In this document: piece by piece, positions 1-6,506 of the stretch
How the letters are laid out: each line of letters opens with the position of its first letter
Numbering within the stretch: the first letter of the stretch is position 1
Assembly (NCBI GenBank): GCA_050742975.1
Contig: JBOGDQ010000285.1
Coordinates: 1 to 17,215 of the forward strand
Direction: 5' to 3'
Length of the DNA stretch: 17,215 nt
DNA from: JBDTGE01 sp050742975
Lineage (GTDB): Bacteria > Actinomycetota > Actinomycetes > Mycobacteriales > Jatrophihabitantaceae
Translations under genes and position numbers: made by a program
Notes under the pieces: model-generated
The model's input: only the letters and a program-made list of their open reading frames with translations
What the model was told of the DNA's origin: nothing
The model's database searches: none

Positions 1-199
1 TACTCAAGTGACCAGTAGGACGAGAGTGAAGTCTCCAGATACTAGCTCACGGGGCGTGGTTGGGCAGGGCCAGCCTCGTCACGAGTGCAGCCCGGGCTCG
101 GGCGGTGCGGCTTGGCGAGCGACTCGATCCAGCCGGCGGCGTCCGGCAGCGAGAATCGCGATCTGAGTCCTCATCGAGCACGGTCCCGTACGGCCGTCG
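1..199. other. Left-edge stretch without a supported gene
   Basis: I find no convincing coding region, RNA gene or repeat here. The first 50 bases are noticeably less GC-rich than the rest, which suits an intergenic segment just beyond the 3' end of the minus-strand gene that stops at position 200. Short open frames on both strands begin here but are arginine- and serine-rich and lack a ribosome binding site, so they look like GC-rich shadow frames. Confidence 0.4.
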
Positions 200-1267
200 C
201 TACCCCTTCGCCTGTTGTGAGTTGCCCTCGGGCAGCTGCAGCCCGTTCACGAGGTAGCCGAGCGTGCGGGCGATGTCGACCGCCGACGCACCGACGAGTT
301 CGACCCGCCGCTCGATCGCGGCTGCGGTCGGCGACCCCACGCGCAGCGCCTCGTTCACTTCCGCGATCTGCTTGGCCAGGTCCGCGTCTCTGGCCTCAAC
401 GGCCGCGAAAGCCCGGCGCAGCTCAGTTTGGGTGTTGGTCACGGCGCGAGCTAAGCGCCGGTGCGCCCTGATCACGTACAGCGCGACGACGGCGCCGAGT
501 AGGCAGGCCGCGCTCAGCAACCCGCCGGTGTAGCCGGTGCTCGTCGCCAGCGCGAGGAACACGGCGACCGCGACGATGACGACACCTCCTACTGCGGTCA
601 CCTGCAACTTCGCCGAACGCCCGGACAAGCGCATGGGCGGGGACGCAGCCGGCTTCGGCTTCGCGGTGGCCGTCGCCAGCGCGGCACGAGTCACGGCCAG
701 CCCCTGCGCCGCCGTCTGCAGTGCTGCCTCCAGGTCGGTGATCCGGCGCTGTGAGGCCCTTTCCTTCAGATCGGCAGCCAACCGGTCCGCCTCGCCGAAC
801 GAGTGCTGGCGGCCACGCCACATCTCGGCAGGACCGTCGCGATAGGGCGACAGGTCTGGCACCGCACCGTCCACGCCGCGTTTGAGAACCAGACTCGCCA
901 CTCCGGCGACGGATTTGGGACCGATGACCGCCAGCCCCGCCAGCGCCGACGCGTCGACGTGCAGCAACTGCAGGCCAACCGGGTCGCTCACATCGACGAA
1001 CACGCTCAGGTCGCCCGTCCCGGCGCGCCTGACCGCCTCGACCACCTCCGCCAGGGACCCGTCGTCGATGCCGACGGCCGAGATCCCGACACAATCGATC
1101 TCACTGCACTCCGCGAGCGCGGCATCAAGAGCATCCGGCGTGCTGATCCGCACATCATCGAAGGCCGTCGCGAACATCGCGGCTCGCGCGGTCGAGCCGG
1201 ATACCAGGAGCGCACGTCGGGGCAGGCGAAGCAGCGTCGCGTCGTCGTGACAAGGGGCCGAGTCCAC
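200..1267 (-). CDS. Two-helix membrane protein with flanking coiled coils, function unknown
   Basis: I do not recognise the family. Residues 1-135 look like a soluble alpha/beta domain with alternating hydrophobic strands (for example LSVFVDVSD near 87-95). Residues about 156-200 are heptad-like and alanine/leucine-rich, followed by a short proline/lysine linker. Two hydrophobic segments at about 224-242 and 249-267 form a helical hairpin, and residues 270-308 form a second charged helical region. There is no signal peptide; the hairpin would put both ends in the cytoplasm. The start is GTG, seven nt after a TAGGGT -10 box, implying a leaderless mRNA. It diverges from the glycosyltransferase gene at 1327 across 59 bp, so the two may be co-expressed. 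A scaffold or chain-length role in glycan assembly is my inference; an unrelated membrane protein at the locus edge is equally possible. Confidence 0.75.
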   Translation of the reverse strand: MDSAPCHDDATLLRLPRRALLVSGSTARAAMFATAFDDVRISTPDALDAALAECSEIDCVGISAVGIDDGSLAEVVEAVRRAGTGDLSVFVDVSDPVGLQLLHVDASALAGLAVIGPKSVAGVASLVLKRGVDGAVPDLSPYRDGPAEMWRGRQHSFGEADRLAADLKERASQRRITDLEAALQTAAQGLAVTRAALATATAKPKPAASPPMRLSGRSAKLQVTAVGGVVIVAVAVFLALATSTGYTGGLLSAACLLGAVVALYVIRAHRRLARAVTNTQTELRRAFAAVEARDADLAKQIAEVNEALRVGSPTAAAIERRVELVGASAVDIARTLGYLVNGLQLPEGNSQQAKG

Positions 1268-1274
1268 GACACAG

Positions 1275-1280
1275 ACCCTA
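1275..1280 (-). promoter_or_regulatory. -10 box TAGGGT of a leaderless promoter
   Basis: Read on the minus strand, TAGGGT lies seven nt before the GTG start at 1267. This fits the actinobacterial TANNNT -10 consensus at a distance that puts transcription start on or beside the start codon. No convincing -35 element is visible. Three other genes in the window show the same arrangement, which raises my confidence. Confidence 0.5.
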
Positions 1281-1314
1281 ACGCGGCGAATGACCTGGGG
1301 CGCAGATGCCTCGC

Positions 1315-1320
1315 TAGCAT
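1315..1320 (+). promoter_or_regulatory. -10 box TAGCAT of a leaderless promoter
   Basis: TAGCAT is followed by exactly six nt and then the GTG at 1327, so transcription would begin at the start codon. A partial -35 match, ATGACC, lies at 1290-1295 with a long 19-nt spacer. No Shine-Dalgarno sequence precedes the GTG, consistent with a leaderless mRNA. Confidence 0.55.
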
Positions 1321-1326
1321 CAGCGC

Positions 1327-3387
1327 GTGACGTCAGTCAGTGTGATCCTGTCCGCCGGGCCCGGATCATCGCTGGCGGCAACGCTGCGATCACTGGCCCA
1401 ACAGGATCTCGGACTCGACCGCTTCGAGGTCGTCGTGGCTGACGCGGGCGCCGGTCATGAGATCGCGACACAGCTCGCGGAGCACTCAGGGCTGGTCGTA
1501 CGTCGCGTCGCGGCGTGCGGCGCCCCCCCGGACGGTGTGCGTGACGTCGCGCTGGTCGCCGCGCGCGGACGCTACGCGACGTTCGTGGACGCCGGCGACT
1601 CGGTATCGCCCGAGTACCTGCGGGCCCTGTTCGAGTCGAGCGGACCGACAACGGTCGGGCTCGCACACGTCGTCGAGGTGGTCGCAGGTGACGACCCGAT
1701 AAACGTCGTGCGGACGAAGACCCGAGCGCCACGCACCGTTGTCGCCGCGGACGTCCCCGCCGCGTTCGCCACCGGGCTGGGGAAAATGGCCCTGACGTCC
1801 GCGCTCCGGGCGGCCGCCTTGGGACGCGACGGGGGGGGCCGCGATGACCACACCCTGTGGCTGCGGCTGCTCGCAGCGACGTCGTTCGAGTTCCAGGTCG
1901 GGCCATTGTCCGATCGGGCCGTCTATACGCGTCGGGTGCCGTACGACGAGCGCGCGTCGGCGGCATTCGACGTCCGGGTCAGCCGCCATCTCGACGTGAT
2001 CGAGCAACTAGAGCGCGTGCGCTCAAACTCCGACCAGGTACGTCGGGCCGTCGATGCGGTAGCCCAGGAGCGGACGCGGCTGATCAATCAGTTCCTGCGC
2101 CTGCATCCGTATCAGCACCGCAACACCATCGAGGAGATCCGTCGACGCGGGCTGACGGGCGTCCGATTCGCCGTGTTGAACGAAGGTGTGGCTCAAGACC
2201 TGGCGATCCTGTACATCGCTCTGCCCTACGCCGACACCTCTGCTCTCGTCGCGGCCCGCCGGATCCGCACGGCCGAAGTCCTGCGCGACGTCGTATCGAG
2301 CGACATGAGCGACCGGTTCTCTACGGATCCACACGGCGAGGTCATCTGGCGTGAGTTCGTCGACCAGGAGTTCGAGACCCGCACCAAGCCGCAATCGGCC
2401 TGGTGGCCGGGAGTGATCGAGTTCTGTCGCCAGGGCATGGAACAAATTGACCAGTGGCAGCTGGCAAAGGGCAGCTATCGAAGCGTGTACAGCCGAGCGA
2501 TGTGGCCTACCGCCCATGTCCTGGCCGCCCTGTACAAGGCCAGAAACCCGCAGACGAAATGGATCGCCGAGTTCTCCGACCCGCTCGTCCGCGGGATCGC
2601 CGGCCAACCACGCGAGAGCAATGGAAAGCCCACCGCCGCGTTCGTGGGTGAACTTCGCGACGCCTTGCAGTCCCGCGGAGTTCAACCGCCTGATAGCGAC
2701 AACCTGTACGTCTGGATCGAAACGCTGGCCTACGGGCTCGCCGATGTCGTGCTGTTCACCAACGAGCACCAGCGGGACTTCATGCTCGCGCATTGTGAGG
2801 ACCGGGCCCTGGCTCGCAGGGCGCTACGGCACGCCGCGATCGAGTATCACCCGACACTGCCCGCGAAGTTCTATCAGCTGTATGAGGCCCACTACGAGCT
2901 GGATCCGGCGAAGGTGAACATCGGCTACTTCGGCGTCTTCTATGCCACGCGTGGACTGACTGAGGTGATAGATGCGTTCCGTGGACTGCGTCCGGAGATT
3001 CGCGCGAAGCTGCGCCTGCACGTGTTCACGAACAAGCCGGACGAGCTGGCCGCCGACGTTGTGACTGCTGAAGTCGGCGATGTGATCATCGCGAATCCCT
3101 ATGTCAGCTTCCTCGAATTGTTGAATCTGACGACCAAGCTGGACGTGCTACTCATCAATGACTACCGCACTCTCGGGACCCATGGCATGAACCCATACGT
3201 GCCCGCGAAATGGTCCGACTACGCGGGCAGCGGGACACCGATCTGGGCCATCATCGAACCGGGTAGCGTGCTGAGCGCGCGTGAAGTTGCCTACCGTTCA
3301 GAGCTCGGCGACGTCGATGGTGCGCGCGCCGTGCTCGAGCGAATGGTGGCCGACTCGACCAACGCAGCGCCGACCACGATCGGTTGA
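1327..3387 (+). CDS. Two-module glycosyltransferase (GT2-like plus GT-B domain)
   Basis: Residues 1 to about 210 form a GT2-like GT-A module (SVSVILSAG at the start, then ARGRYATFVDAGDSVSPEYL at 79-98). Residues about 280-686 form a GT-B-type retaining module with a group 1 look (YFGVFYATRGLTEVIDAF at 534-551, then DVLLINDYR at 606-613). The protein should move sugars from activated donors onto a growing surface glycan on the cytoplasmic face; sugar and linkage cannot be read. The GT2 module is atypical: the usual D-x-D-D site reads D88-A-G-D91, and the usual early DDGS reads ADAG, so it may be inactive or use altered metal binding. The GTG start is set by the TAGCAT box six nt upstream. Its 3' end overlaps the convergent methyltransferase gene by 97 bp. 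The C-terminal half is less GC-rich in places than the rest of the locus. Confidence 0.85.
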   Translation: MTSVSVILSAGPGSSLAATLRSLAQQDLGLDRFEVVVADAGAGHEIATQLAEHSGLVVRRVAACGAPPDGVRDVALVAARGRYATFVDAGDSVSPEYLRALFESSGPTTVGLAHVVEVVAGDDPINVVRTKTRAPRTVVAADVPAAFATGLGKMALTSALRAAALGRDGGGRDDHTLWLRLLAATSFEFQVGPLSDRAVYTRRVPYDERASAAFDVRVSRHLDVIEQLERVRSNSDQVRRAVDAVAQERTRLINQFLRLHPYQHRNTIEEIRRRGLTGVRFAVLNEGVAQDLAILYIALPYADTSALVAARRIRTAEVLRDVVSSDMSDRFSTDPHGEVIWREFVDQEFETRTKPQSAWWPGVIEFCRQGMEQIDQWQLAKGSYRSVYSRAMWPTAHVLAALYKARNPQTKWIAEFSDPLVRGIAGQPRESNGKPTAAFVGELRDALQSRGVQPPDSDNLYVWIETLAYGLADVVLFTNEHQRDFMLAHCEDRALARRALRHAAIEYHPTLPAKFYQLYEAHYELDPAKVNIGYFGVFYATRGLTEVIDAFRGLRPEIRAKLRLHVFTNKPDELAADVVTAEVGDVIIANPYVSFLELLNLTTKLDVLLINDYRTLGTHGMNPYVPAKWSDYAGSGTPIWAIIEPGSVLSAREVAYRSELGDVDGARAVLERMVADSTNAAPTTIG

Positions 3388-4352
3388 TTCGCGTCAAACC
3401 TGCGCTGCGGGCGCCGCAGCAGATGACTTCGCCGGCTACGCCGGCGTGTCAGTCGGTACAAGCGTCGTCCTTGGTGGCGAACGTAGCGGACGACTGCTGC
3501 GCCGAGCTGGCGAGACGACGCTCGCACCCCTGGCGCCGGCACGGCTGCGACGCCTGCCGCAGCGGCCCTCGGCGTCGCCGAAGGCTTCGCCACAACGGGG
3601 GCGAAGTCAACGACATCACCGTGCAGCGACGGTATGACCGTCCCTGTAATCGCCGTTCCGGTGACGGGATTGAATCGGGTGACAAGCCCCTCAATTCGTT
3701 CGCGAGCATCGTTGCCGCCCAGCGAGCGTGCGAGGAAGAAGCCTCTATCGGCGAGGTACGGAGGGCTGTATTGTTCGACAACTTCGTAGCCAGCTTCATA
3801 CATTTCGCGTTCGAGCGAGGCAACTGTCGGCCAGAAAGAAGTCGAATTGCCCCATGAAGCCGTCGCTCGCGCTTCCAGTCCGCGCTCATTATAGAGCCGG
3901 CCTTCAAATCCGTCGTCGGACACCAATTCGCTGATGCGATTATCGCTCTGGTTGTGGTATCGCGGCAATACTCGGGTGCCAACGTGTGTGTCGATAATCA
4001 ACGGCCGAGGAGCAATCTTCGAAGCCAGCGCCTTCTGGTCTTCGAGAGTCAGGTGATACCACAAACCCAGACACGCGACGACATCGACATCGTCGTACTT
4101 ATCAAATACCCGCACATCGGCAACGACCCACGAGATTGACGAGTCGTCAGGAAAACGCTCGTCGCGAGCGTCTACGGCTGTGACCCGCCACCCCAACTCG
4201 ACGGCGACGAGTGAGAATATGCCGTGGCCAGCCCCAAGATCTACAAGATGCCCGGGCGTGAAACGACTGAGTATGTCGATGAACTGCGCGATGCGTCGGG
4301 CCCCGATCGGGTCCCGAAAGCGATCGGTGGACTGAAACCAGTTCGTGGGCAT
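3291..4352 (-). CDS. Class I SAM-dependent methyltransferase with a read-through tail
   Basis: Motif I is clear as VDLGAGHG at residues 37-44, with the ribose-binding acidic residue at D61 (TAVDAR) and a post-motif loop CLGLWYHL at 94-101. The catalytic domain covers about residues 1-250 and resembles small-molecule or sugar methyltransferases of the Methyltransf_25 type. Residues 255-310 are alanine/proline-rich, then strongly basic (RRLYRLTRRRSRR). About residues 323-353 are simply the complement of the glycosyltransferase coding sequence, so the original stop has probably been lost and the frame now reads on to 3291. The ATG at 4352 lies six nt after a TAGCGT -10 box, implying leaderless expression. 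The gene is richer in A/T than its neighbours (232 G/C of 420 by hand count over 3721-4140), suggesting acquisition from elsewhere. It probably methylates a sugar of the surface polymer, by context only. Confidence 0.8.
   Translation of the reverse strand: MPTNWFQSTDRFRDPIGARRIAQFIDILSRFTPGHLVDLGAGHGIFSLVAVELGWRVTAVDARDERFPDDSSISWVVADVRVFDKYDDVDVVACLGLWYHLTLEDQKALASKIAPRPLIIDTHVGTRVLPRYHNQSDNRISELVSDDGFEGRLYNERGLEARATASWGNSTSFWPTVASLEREMYEAGYEVVEQYSPPYLADRGFFLARSLGGNDARERIEGLVTRFNPVTGTAITGTVIPSLHGDVVDFAPVVAKPSATPRAAAAGVAAVPAPGVRASSRQLGAAVVRYVRHQGRRLYRLTRRRSRRSHLLRRPQRRFDANQPIVVGAALVESATIRSSTARAPSTSPSSER
3430..3446. terminator. Possible hairpin terminator after the glycosyltransferase gene
   Basis: CGCCGGC-TAC-GCCGGCG can form a seven-base-pair stem with a three-base loop, 42 nt beyond the stop codon of the plus-strand glycosyltransferase. 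There is no T-tract, and the hairpin sits inside the basic-tail coding part of the opposite-strand methyltransferase gene. It could equally be chance in GC-rich DNA. Confidence 0.2.
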
Positions 4353-4358
4353 CCGGAG

Positions 4359-4364
4359 ACGCTA
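4359..4364 (-). promoter_or_regulatory. -10 box TAGCGT of a leaderless promoter
   Basis: On the minus strand TAGCGT is followed by six nt (CTCCGG) and the ATG at 4352. A TTGGAC that could act as a weak -35 lies 19 nt further upstream (4384-4389). The layout matches the boxes at 1315 and 13603 and supports this ATG as the true start of the minus-strand methyltransferase. Confidence 0.5.
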
Positions 4365-4409
4365 CCGAGCGGTGGCGCACAGCGTCCAACACACGCTCAG
4401 GTCGAGGTG

Positions 4410-4450
4410 CCCGATGACCGCAAGGCAATGCGCGAGATCCCCCGCATGCT
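4410..4450 (+). pseudogene. Decayed methyltransferase fragment, repeat of 4920-4960
   Basis: These 41 bases match 4920-4960, inside the zinc-ribbon methyltransferase gene, at 39 positions; the mismatches are at 4427 and 4440. In the same reading phase they encode PDDRKAMREIPRML against PDDRKAMREIARML in the intact gene, the helix after the post-motif II loop. Flanking similarity fades quickly on both sides, and no SAM-binding motif precedes the fragment, so it cannot be a working gene. It is best read as the remains of a paralogous methyltransferase or of a partial duplication. It sits between the promoter of the minus-strand methyltransferase and the start of the plus-strand one, at the edge of the low-GC segment. 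Confidence 0.6.
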
Positions 4451-4491
4451 TGGGACCGCGGACGGTGCGCGGCCGGGGCAAGCTGTCCGGC

Positions 4492-4497
4492 TATTCT
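4492..4497 (+). promoter_or_regulatory. Candidate -10 box TATTCT for the plus-strand methyltransferase
   Basis: TATTCT fits TANNNT and lies 47 nt before the ATG at 4545, which would give a leader of about 40 nt carrying the GAGG ribosome binding site at 4532-4535. No good -35 element is visible. The match is by pattern only. Confidence 0.3.
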
Positions 4498-4544
4498 GGC
4501 ACGGCTCCGGACGAGTGAGCGGACCCGAGTCGAGGCGAGGCGTG

Positions 4545-5459
4545 ATGACCGGCTTCATCGATTCTCCGAAACGTTGGTGTCCGGTCTGCGACACTCTCGT
4601 CGCCAAGGACTTCAAACCGGGTCCGGGTGGCCGACCGGACGCGAGCTGCCCGAACTGCGGCAGCCTGGAGCGGCACCGCTTTCTCGCGATCCTGCTGGCC
4701 TGCCTGCGCCCGACGCTGGGTTCGATCGACGTGCTGCTCGACGTCGCGCCTTCCGCGCAGGTCACGCCGATGCTCGGCCGACTCGGGGCCAAGCGGCACG
4801 TCCGCCTCGACCTCGGCGCCGACAACCGGCTCGTCGACATCCTGGCCAGCCTGACTGACGCTCCGTTCGCGGCCGACTCGGTGGATCTGATGGTGTGCTT
4901 CCACGTGCTCGAGCACATTCCCGATGACCGCAAGGCGATGCGCGAGATCGCCCGCATGCTGCGTCCAGGCGGTGTCGCGATCCTGCAGGTCCCATGGCGT
5001 CGAGGCACCCGTACCGATGAGGATCCTGACGCCCCGGAGGACGTGCGCATCGCTCGCTTCGGCCAACGCGATCACGTGCGCTACTACGGTGACGATTTCG
5101 AGGACCGCCTGGTCGAGGCCGGCCTGTCGCTGCGCCGGGTTACCCCCCGGTCGCTCCTCGGCGAATCCATGTGCACCTGGCTCAAGCTCGGACCGACGGA
5201 AATGGTCTGGCTGGCCTCGCCGAATGATCACGCCGCGGTTCCTCCGTTCGAGCCGGAGGCCCAGACCCACCTGACCACCGCACTCGATGCCCTGATCGGT
5301 GAGCTGGGCGCCGAGCACGCCGCAGGCGAGCGCGAGCGGCGGCGGGCAGAGGCAGCAGAGGCCACCGTGTGGGAGTCGCGCGGCAAGCCGATCCTCGCGG
5401 CGGCGAAGGACCGTGCCCGGCCGCTGGTGCACGCCGCCCGGCGCCGCTTCAAGCGGTGA
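4545..5459 (+). CDS. Zinc-ribbon class I methyltransferase with C-terminal helical tail
   Basis: The 304-residue product opens with a zinc ribbon (C12-x2-C15 and C35-x2-C38, then GSLERHR), a pairing common in SAM-dependent methyltransferases of surface-glycan clusters. The SAM-binding strand is LLDVAPS at 64-70 and the Methyltransf_11-type loop is FHVLEHIPDD at 119-128, followed by LRPGG at 139-143. From about residue 240 the chain becomes charged and helical, ending in a basic helix (HAARRRFKR). I chose the ATG at 4545, preceded by GAGG nine nt upstream; the open frame continues much further upstream but there it lies opposite another gene. GTG codons at 4542 and 4515 are alternatives. It stands 101 bp before the RgpF-like gene and may be read with it. 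A likely role is O-methylation of a sugar or of the chain end; the target is unknown. Confidence 0.85.
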   Translation: MTGFIDSPKRWCPVCDTLVAKDFKPGPGGRPDASCPNCGSLERHRFLAILLACLRPTLGSIDVLLDVAPSAQVTPMLGRLGAKRHVRLDLGADNRLVDILASLTDAPFAADSVDLMVCFHVLEHIPDDRKAMREIARMLRPGGVAILQVPWRRGTRTDEDPDAPEDVRIARFGQRDHVRYYGDDFEDRLVEAGLSLRRVTPRSLLGESMCTWLKLGPTEMVWLASPNDHAAVPPFEPEAQTHLTTALDALIGELGAEHAAGERERRRAEAAEATVWESRGKPILAAAKDRARPLVHAARRRFKR

Positions 5460-5518
5460 CGCTTCAGGCGTAACGCGAAGCTCACTGGTGCGGCGCAATC
5501 GGTAGCCGGGCCGCATCG

Positions 5519-5524
5519 TATTGT
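5519..5524 (+). promoter_or_regulatory. Candidate -10 box TATTGT before the glycan operon
   Basis: TATTGT fits TANNNT in the 101-bp gap before the RgpF-like gene. Transcription would start near 5531, leaving about 30 nt of leader that includes the AGGAGG at 5547. The surrounding stretch is locally A/T-rich. No -35 box is evident, and the operon could instead be read through from the methyltransferase gene. Confidence 0.3.
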
Positions 5525-5546
5525 TTGGGTCGATATGGCAGCAAAA

Positions 5547-5552
5547 AGGAGG
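5547..5552 (+). promoter_or_regulatory. Strong ribosome binding site AGGAGG deciding the start at 5561
   Basis: AGGAGG, preceded by a run of A, sits eight nt before the GTG at 5561. It overrules an upstream ATG at 5525 in the same frame, which has no ribosome binding site and would place AGGAGG inside the coding region. It is the best Shine-Dalgarno match in the window. Confidence 0.8.
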
Positions 5553-5560
5553 CGAAGCCC

Positions 5561-6493
5561 GTGCGGTTGTTCGTGGTGATGGCCCACTACGACCCGGGCG
5601 GTCAGGTGGCGCCTCACGTCCGCCGCAACGTTGCGGCGCTCGCCAGGATCGCCGAGCGGCTCGTCTTCGTGACGACGGCTCCATTGATCGAGGCCGACGC
5701 CGCCTGGGTGTCCGAGCGCGCCGAGCTCGTCCGCCGCGACAACTTCGGGTACGACTTCTTCAGCTACCGCGCCGGCCTGCTTGAGACCGGCGGCCTCACC
5801 GACTACGACCAGGTCCTCATCTCCAACGACACGTTCGTCGGGCCGCTGGTCGACTACGCGGAGATCTTCACCGCAATGGCGGACCGCCCCTTCGACTTCT
5901 GGGGACTGACGAAGTCCGATCGCGTGAAGCCGCACGTGCAGAGCTTCTTCGTATGCTTTCGCGGTTGGGTCGTGCGTTCACATGCGTTCCAACACTTCTG
6001 GCACCGGATGATTCCGTTGTCCAACCGTAGCCAGGTGATCCACCGCTACGAGGTCGGTCTGACGCGGACGCTTGAGCAGGCCGGCTTCGCATGGGGCAGC
6101 TACTACAACGAGAGCCCGGCCGACGCGAGAATGGCGCGCCGACGGATGATGTGGCGGGCGTGGTGCCTGTCCCAACGGGTGCCGCTGCGCCAGCGGCGTG
6201 CACGCTTTCACGCACTCGCGCGTGAGCCGTGGAACCCGAACGCAGCCCTCGCCGACCGCGCGCTCGGCCCGGCGACTCTGCCCATAGTCAAGATCGACAC
6301 GCTGCGCTATGACCCTTACGGCTTGGATGCCGAACGGTTGCTGCGCGCTGGACTCGCGTCTCATCCGGAGGAGTTCGCCGAAGTGCCGGCCTACCTGGCG
6401 CGCACCGCACCGTTCTATCCCGACCGGCCGAACGAGCGGCTCCCTGATCCGGGAGTCTTCCGACCGATGTTCCCCCTCGTCCGATATTCGTGA
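5561..6493 (+). CDS. Rhamnan synthesis F (RgpF-like) family protein
   Basis: RgpF-family proteins act in building rhamnose-containing cell-wall polysaccharides and have a glycosyltransferase-like fold. The 310-residue product shows the family's landmarks in order: an RLFVVMAHYD opening strand, NFGYDFFSYR at 61-70, VLISNDTFVGP at 85-95, FWGLT at 113-117 and HVQSFFVCF at 125-133. RgpF homologues are sometimes part of longer multi-domain proteins; this is a single-domain version. The GTG start is fixed by AGGAGG eight nt upstream. The stop is 13 nt before the next start, and GAAGG overlapping the stop codon probably serves as the next ribosome binding site, so the two genes are likely translated as neighbours in one operon. 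The rhamnose link is from family knowledge; acceptor and linkage are unknown. Confidence 0.85.
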   Translation: MRLFVVMAHYDPGGQVAPHVRRNVAALARIAERLVFVTTAPLIEADAAWVSERAELVRRDNFGYDFFSYRAGLLETGGLTDYDQVLISNDTFVGPLVDYAEIFTAMADRPFDFWGLTKSDRVKPHVQSFFVCFRGWVVRSHAFQHFWHRMIPLSNRSQVIHRYEVGLTRTLEQAGFAWGSYYNESPADARMARRRMMWRAWCLSQRVPLRQRRARFHALAREPWNPNAALADRALGPATLPIVKIDTLRYDPYGLDAERLLRAGLASHPEEFAEVPAYLARTAPFYPDRPNERLPDPGVFRPMFPLVRYS

Positions 6494-6506
6494 AGGCGAC
6501 TCACTG

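Noticed and set aside
4224..4544. In-frame upstream extension of the zinc-ribbon methyltransferase as a longer protein
   Set aside because: The first part lies opposite the minus-strand methyltransferase gene, has no domain character and no ribosome binding site. Only the short fragment at 4410-4450 shows similarity, and that is a repeat of the gene itself.
5444..5471. Two small adjoining palindromes (CCGCTTCAAGCGG and ACGCTTCAGGCGT) at the end of the zinc-ribbon methyltransferase gene, considered as a terminator
   Set aside because: Stems are only four to five base pairs once a loop is allowed, one lies inside the coding region, and there is no T-tract.
4491..5684. Minus-strand open frame of 397 codons opposite the zinc-ribbon methyltransferase
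   Set aside because: No motif or start signal, and the plus strand has a clear zinc ribbon and SAM-binding domain.
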